Part shown: positions 1-2,903 of the stretch, piece after piece
Numbering within the stretch: the stretch's first letter is position 1
Layout: each line of letters begins with the position of its first letter
Source of the DNA: Coriobacteriales bacterium
Lineage (GTDB): Bacteria; Actinomycetota; Coriobacteriia; Coriobacteriales; UBA8131
DNA length: 5,744 nucleotides
NCBI GenBank assembly: GCA_031256575.1
Contig: JAIRQI010000124.1
Coordinates: forward strand, 1-5,744
Direction of reading: 5' to 3'
Position numbers and translations under genes: made by a program
Notes under the pieces: generated by a model
Told to the model about the DNA's origin: nothing
What the model saw: only the letters and a program-made list of their open reading frames with translations
The model's database searches: none

Positions 1-99
1 CTTGGCAAGCTCACGATTGTGCGTCGTTATCCTCTCGCTGTTGGTAGAAATCAGTTGTCGGTAATGACTAATCTCCTGGCGAACCTCAGTTTCTAGCAT
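1..99 (-). CDS. Partial small coiled-coil protein, 3' end outside window
   Basis: The first 33 codons of a gene that runs off the left edge, beginning MLETEVRQEI. No stop occurs in the visible frame. The ATG at 99-97 is preceded by a purine-rich AGGGGAAAG (about 103-111), a usable ribosome binding site. The visible peptide is charged and helical, with hydrophobic residues exactly seven apart (I10, I17, I24, L31) and a second partly hydrophobic register at V6 and Y13: a coiled-coil pattern. It starts 57 bases after the lipoprotein gene with no terminator between, so it is probably cotranscribed. Small coiled-coil proteins of this kind (for example DUF5082/YwqH-like) often accompany T7SS effector genes; that resemblance is an impression only, as the rest is not visible. 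A decayed copy of this start is found at 2635-2667, which supports its being a recurrent part of the cassette. Confidence 0.7.
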   Translation of the reverse strand, partial: MLETEVRQEISHYRQLISTNSERITTHNRELAK

Positions 100-246
100 G
101 TCTCTTTCCCCTCAATACATATATGCTGCTCAAGGTTTTGGTAGCGCTTCTACTCGCTAGTCTATGCCTAGCCAGCTTAGTTCCTCAGCGTACTGCTCTC
201 TAGGCATCAGGTCAGGGTGTTCGCGGATGAAGTCTTCTAGGTGTAT
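71..246. repeat. Direct repeat, left copy (lipoprotein end, spacer, coiled-coil gene start)
   Basis: The intact copy of a block shared with 2635-2828. It covers the last ~28 codons of the lipoprotein gene (162-246), a 57-base spacer with patchy similarity, and the first codons of the next gene (71-89 exact). The similarity fades but may extend to about 268. Confidence 0.85.
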
Positions 247-729
247 CATCTCTTCTACATTCGCCCAGTGGTCTGACTCTCGAAATGGCCCATACTCTGC
301 TTCGTAAAGCCTTAAAGCAGTGTGCAATGCTCTTCCGTAATTTAGGACACACAACTGGTTATTGGCTGTATACCACCTGTACAGTACCATAAACTCTTCA
401 TAAACAGCTTCATCATATTCAGAATAAAGCAATTTCATTTCGTCGTAAGTGGGGATGGTTTTACTTCCGTCGAATAACTCATAAGCACGGATACACACCA
501 GCAGTTGATCGCTGTAGGCTAGACAATCGGGCGCCCACTGGTCTGCATAAACGCTGCCGGGTATGTAATACTCTGGGTCGATATACACGATCATGTTTGA
601 CAGTCTATCTTTATATTCCACTTGAAACTCCTCCTGTGTTTGCTTCTCTTGACAGCCAGTAAGAATGCCAGACGGATAAGCACATAAAAGGGCAATCACC
701 AATGATATGGCTACGGTCGATTTTCTCAT
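157..729 (-). CDS. Putative lipoprotein, candidate immunity protein of the upstream effector
   Basis: A 190-aa protein with a type II signal peptide: basic start MRK, a hydrophobic core at about residues 4-22, then lipobox L-T-G-C with the lipidated cysteine at C26. The mature part (~165 aa) is acidic, rich in Tyr and Glu, predicted mostly helical, and would sit on the outer face of the membrane. I recognise no enzyme motif. An ATG at 753 would lengthen the protein by eight residues in front of the signal peptide and overlap the preceding gene; the ATG at 729 is preferred because GGGGAGG lies 7 bases before it and the N-terminus becomes a normal signal peptide. It follows the 502-aa gene by 2 bases, the position expected for an immunity gene. 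Lipoprotein immunity is known for some T7SS effectors acting outside the cell (TilA for the lipase TslA in Staphylococcus aureus). The final ~30 codons recur as a pseudogene at 2733-2848. Immunity function is inferred. Confidence 0.8.
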   Translation of the reverse strand: MRKSTVAISLVIALLCAYPSGILTGCQEKQTQEEFQVEYKDRLSNMIVYIDPEYYIPGSVYADQWAPDCLAYSDQLLVCIRAYELFDGSKTIPTYDEMKLLYSEYDEAVYEEFMVLYRWYTANNQLCVLNYGRALHTALRLYEAEYGPFRESDHWANVEEMIHLEDFIREHPDLMPREQYAEELSWLGID

Positions 730-731
730 GC

Positions 732-2240
732 TTAATCCTCCCCTAAGCCCCAAAGAGCTTGGTTGACTAGGTAATCACCACCAGAAGCGTACCAACTAAC
801 ATAAGCATCAACGTCAGACTGGCTGGCTGTCCCGTCCAACAAAGATTCGACTGTCAGCTGCTTTCCTGTTCTCTCTTCATATACCTCAAATGCTACAGCT
901 AGTGTTTTAGTATCATAAATAGGATAACTAATGCTGTAACCTGTAACATTTCCATCTCGGGATACTGTCAAAGAACCTCCCATAAACAAAGCTGCAGCAG
1001 CATTACCCTCGTCTATCGCCCCATATGTGTAATCGGCGACTTGGTTCTCAACAACATAATCATTTATTGTTGAACTAATGTCTACTACACCACCAACAAC
1101 ACCAAAAGCATTACCGTAACGTGGAACGAATCCGATCGCAGTCTCGACAACAGTACCCGCGCAATCTAGAATAGTTTCTCCAAGGCTTGGTGCTAGCCTG
1201 CTGATATTGTCTTTAACCACCGTTTCATCTAGTAATGGATCTATATAAGAACGAAACTGATATAAATCAAAACTGAATCCTCCCCCTAAAACACTGTAGT
1301 CATAAGGCTTCTTATCAACTCCCTCAGTGTATGTTTCTACTATTTCAATGTTTGGAAAAGGACCCTGCGAATACATGAGTATCGAACCATCGGGCTCAAC
1401 TACTATGCAGTTCTTGCCATACAGGGCGATATTCATCAACAACATACTGGAAAAGACCTTGTTGTTCATCAGCATATAATCAGGATTGTCAATATTGCAT
1501 AGATCATCCCGGGTAATCCCTGCGTTCGCTAGTTCTGTCTTGCTGATTTCAGCCATAGTCTGAAATACTGGGCTTAACTCCCAGTTATATACTCTGTAAC
1601 CGTCTGTAAACGCATATGTATCAGGTGTATCGTAGTATATATAAGATGCCTCGATGAATAGTTCCTTGCTCTCGATATCCATTTCTTCGAACACAGCAAT
1701 CAGCGCTAGGTACTGCTCACAGGTCAAGTCTTTAGGATCGAATAGCATTAGGGTTCTGATGTAATCATATTCATATTGGTAGATGGGGTTGCCATCAGCA
1801 TCTACCCCGACTTGATCTCTCAATGTCTCTATATAGGCAGCAACTGTTGCATCAATCAGAGCGTAGGTTTTATCCACAATTGTCTGAAGCCCGCTCGGTG
1901 ACATGCCGCCCGGCGTGCTGATTGCTGCAGAGATTGATTTAACATACTCTATTTGAGCGTTCACGGCATCTATTTGGGCCTGTAGCGCCACACCATGCTC
2001 AGCGTCAACTGCGTCGGCTGCGGCGAATATTCTTTCGATGTCAGCAGCGGTGTAATTCTCATTGTCAATCGTATGCTTCCAGTAATTGTCAACATCGTTC
2101 ACATAATCTGCGATGTCCCAGTCATATAGAAACAAGAGGTCACCAAGCCAGTCAGTGAAAGTGCTCCACTGCTCATCTTCAACCTCTTTCACCAGTTTTA
2201 TTAAGGTCTCTTTGGCTGTGTCGGAAAAGTCTTTTCGCAT
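732..2240 (-). CDS. Candidate T7SS-type secreted effector with glycine-zipper C-terminal region
   Basis: A 502-aa protein without signal peptide or obvious transmembrane anchor. Residues 1-140 are largely helical and acidic, with a W31-L32-G33 motif in the context FTDWLGD, then a small Pro/Gly break (STPGGMSPSG, 108-117) and another helix. Similar heads (DTxKxxLIxLVKEVEDEQW..FTDW) are, from memory, found on Bacillota proteins beside Esx/T7SS genes; no canonical LXG domain is visible. Residues 150-340 are mixed and unrecognised. Residues 360-395 are hydrophobic and small-residue rich and contain G376xxxG380xxxG384, a glycine zipper like that needed for toxicity in the LXG toxin TelE of Streptococcus gallolyticus. 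The last ~90 residues look like beta hairpins plus helix. SD AAGGGAG overlaps the stop of the 91-aa gene, 10 bases from ATG. It sits between a small helical protein and a lipoprotein, which fits partner-effector-immunity order. No nuclease, NADase or lipase motif was seen; toxin activity is inferred. The CDS call itself is secure. Confidence 0.85.
   Translation of the reverse strand: MRKDFSDTAKETLIKLVKEVEDEQWSTFTDWLGDLLFLYDWDIADYVNDVDNYWKHTIDNENYTAADIERIFAAADAVDAEHGVALQAQIDAVNAQIEYVKSISAAISTPGGMSPSGLQTIVDKTYALIDATVAAYIETLRDQVGVDADGNPIYQYEYDYIRTLMLFDPKDLTCEQYLALIAVFEEMDIESKELFIEASYIYYDTPDTYAFTDGYRVYNWELSPVFQTMAEISKTELANAGITRDDLCNIDNPDYMLMNNKVFSSMLLMNIALYGKNCIVVEPDGSILMYSQGPFPNIEIVETYTEGVDKKPYDYSVLGGGFSFDLYQFRSYIDPLLDETVVKDNISRLAPSLGETILDCAGTVVETAIGFVPRYGNAFGVVGGVVDISSTINDYVVENQVADYTYGAIDEGNAAAALFMGGSLTVSRDGNVTGYSISYPIYDTKTLAVAFEVYEERTGKQLTVESLLDGTASQSDVDAYVSWYASGGDYLVNQALWGLGED
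737..743 (-). promoter_or_regulatory. Ribosome binding site of the lipoprotein gene, inside the end of the 502-aa gene
   Basis: On the minus strand GGGGAGG ends 7 bases before the ATG at 729. It lies inside the last codons (Gly-Glu-Asp) of the upstream gene, whose TAA is 2 bases from this ATG. It decides the start in favour of 729 over 753 and implies translational coupling of the two genes, consistent with stoichiometric production of an effector and its protector. Confidence 0.75.
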
Positions 2241-2255
2241 AGGTCTACGTCTCCC

Positions 2256-2531
2256 TTACTGATAGTACTGGGCGTATTCCTGGTCAGCAGCTTCAATATT
2301 CTCACTGGCTTTGCGCAAATAGGAAACCGTGACGGTATGTAGGTTCTTTATTTCTTGCAAGAGCGTACTGTATGCTTGCAGGAGCTCAAGGACTTTGGGT
2401 AGTGTAGTGCCACCGCCACTTGTATCTGTATCAGCCACTTCGGCTGGAAGTATGGCGCTTTCTTCGGAGCTACCCAATTGAGCAATACACTCTTCTAGAG
2501 CGACCAAGTCATAATCCAGAGCTAGGGTCAT
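2256..2531 (-). CDS. Small helical protein, WXG100/Lap-like candidate secretion partner
   Basis: A 91-aa protein with no signal peptide. A short helix (about residues 5-20) is followed by a flexible Thr/Ser/Gly linker (GGGTT near 39-43), then one long amphipathic helix to the C-terminus (about 44-90) ending AQYYQ. Size and helical build match the WXG100 superfamily and the Lap-type (DUF3130-like) proteins that pair with the helical head of T7SS effectors, but no W-X-G turn is present, so the family assignment is tentative. The ATG at 2531 has a strong AAGGAGG 9 bases upstream (2541-2547) and lies about 50 bases downstream of a promoter at 2589-2617. Its stop is 15 bases before the 502-aa gene, making it first gene of the cassette. 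A chaperone or targeting-partner role is inferred from position and shape. Confidence 0.75.
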   Translation of the reverse strand: MTLALDYDLVALEECIAQLGSSEESAILPAEVADTDTSGGGTTLPKVLELLQAYSTLLQEIKNLHTVTVSYLRKASENIEAADQEYAQYYQ

Positions 2532-2588
2532 GGGAGCAAGCCTCCTTTGACATAATTCAAGATATTACAATATTTCTTAAGCTTTATT

Positions 2589-2617
2589 ATCATATCACCT
2601 GAATACTGAGGTGAAAA
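2589..2617 (-). promoter_or_regulatory. Predicted sigma-A-type promoter of the effector cassette
   Basis: Reading the minus strand: -35 TTTTCA (2617-2612, four of six consensus bases), a 17-base spacer, and -10 TATGAT (2594-2589, five of six) with an extended TG one base before it. The expected start near 2582 gives a ~50-base leader ending in the AAGGAGG of the 91-aa gene. It is the only good promoter seen for this cassette, and lies inside AT-rich sequence just downstream of the relict genes. Confidence 0.55.
2595..2614. promoter_or_regulatory. Inverted repeat in the promoter spacer, possible operator
   Basis: TCACCT (2595-2600) and AGGTGA (2609-2614) are perfect inverted 6-base arms separated by 8 bases. 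They fill the spacer between the -35 and -10 elements and overlap the -35 edge, a position where a bound regulator would block RNA polymerase. There is no regulator gene in the window, so operator function is speculative. Confidence 0.3.
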
Positions 2618-2634
2618 CCAAAACCGATTGGTTT

Positions 2635-2667
2635 ATCTCCTGGCGAACCTCAGCTTCTTACAAGCAT
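2635..2667 (-). pseudogene. Relict start of a coiled-coil gene like the one at 1-99
   Basis: Bases 2635-2653 are identical over 19 bases to 71-89 inside the intact gene start, and the ATG at 2667 corresponds to the ATG at 99, each with a purine-rich stretch before it. Between ATG and the identical block this copy has 20 bases where the intact one has 16, so the frame is shifted. From its ATG it reads M-L-V-R-S then stop; in the original register a TAA lies just upstream of the block. The similarity ends beyond 2635, close to where the promoter of the 91-aa gene begins. Confidence 0.65.
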
Positions 2668-2717
2668 TTTTCCTTCTGTATGTATACAGCACACGGTGTT
2701 GGTAGTGCTTCTCTCCG

Positions 2718-2759
2718 CTACTCTATACCTAGTCAGCTTAAATCAATGCCTAGCCAGCC
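2718..2759. repeat. 21-base tandem duplication in the relict lipoprotein gene
   Basis: Units 2739-2759 and 2718-2738 abut and agree at 14 of 21 positions; each resembles the single unit that ends the intact gene (the second at 18 of 21). In the protein frame the duplication repeats seven codons (GWLGIDL, then S-stop-LGIE-stop). The Trp codon of the second unit has become TGA, ending the frame early. Confidence 0.65.
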
Positions 2760-2848
2760 TAGTTCCTCGGTGTATTGCTCTCTAGGCATCAGGTCTGGGT
2801 GTTCGCGGATGAAGTCTTCTAGGCGTATTGTTTCTCCACAAAACCAGC
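2733..2848 (-). pseudogene. Relict 3' end of a second lipoprotein (candidate immunity) gene
   Basis: Bases 2744-2828 match 162-246, the 3' end of the intact lipoprotein gene, at 78 of 85 positions. The reading frame is kept: IRLEDFIREHPDLMPREQY, then TEELGWLGID, against the intact IHLEDFIREHPDLMPREQY and AEELSWLGID. It continues with Leu-Ser and a TGA at 2733-2735 created in a 21-base tandem duplication. Upstream, weaker similarity reaches about 2848, and the frame closes at a TAG (2871-2873) with no start codon, so the 5' part of the gene including its signal peptide is missing. It is best read as the remnant of a former copy of the cassette. Confidence 0.85.
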
Positions 2849-2903
2849 TACTGCAGTTAGCGCTATCTCGCTAGTTCAGACAATAACTACCAACTCTCAG
2901 GCA

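Larger units (their letters stand above)
2635..2828. repeat. Direct repeat, right copy (decayed)
   Basis: Same orientation and order as 71-246, with 19 of 19 and 78 of 85 matching bases at its two ends and a diverged middle containing a 21-base tandem duplication and a 4-base length difference. The two copies are about 2.57 kb apart and bracket the 91-aa gene, the 502-aa gene and most of the lipoprotein gene. Confidence 0.85.
2532..2903. other. Gene-free strip between adhesin and effector cassette
   Basis: These 372 bases contain no intact gene. From right to left they hold about 55 bases of unassigned sequence after the adhesin stop, a relict lipoprotein 3' end, a relict coiled-coil gene start, a promoter and a short leader. 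I see no convincing rho-independent terminator for the adhesin: the best hairpin (TAGCG/CGCTA, 2858-2873) is short and not followed by a T-run. The open frames on the plus strand here are shadows of the relict. Confidence 0.6.

Noticed and set aside
730..753. Upstream ATG at 753 as the lipoprotein start
   Set aside because: It would place MGLRGGLS before a normal signal peptide and overlap the previous gene; the ATG at 729 has a well spaced GGGGAGG.
2621..2634. Small hairpin AAACC-GATT-GGTTT as a terminator or attenuator
   Set aside because: Five AT-rich pairs upstream of the promoter, with no T-run; likely chance.
71..2848. Direct repeats as insertion-sequence or integrase att sites
   Set aside because: The repeats are pieces of coding sequence with divergence and indels, and there is no transposase, integrase or terminal inverted repeat in the window; homologous duplication explains them better.
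2858..2873. Hairpin TAGCG/CGCTA as terminator of the adhesin
   Set aside because: The stem is only 5 base pairs and is not followed by a T-run; the only nearby TTTT is more than ten bases away.
2420..2874. Plus-strand open frames of 60 and 87 codons
   Set aside because: They lie opposite the 91-aa gene and the relict lipoprotein end, have no good ribosome binding site and no recognisable protein features; the minus-strand homology explains the sequence.
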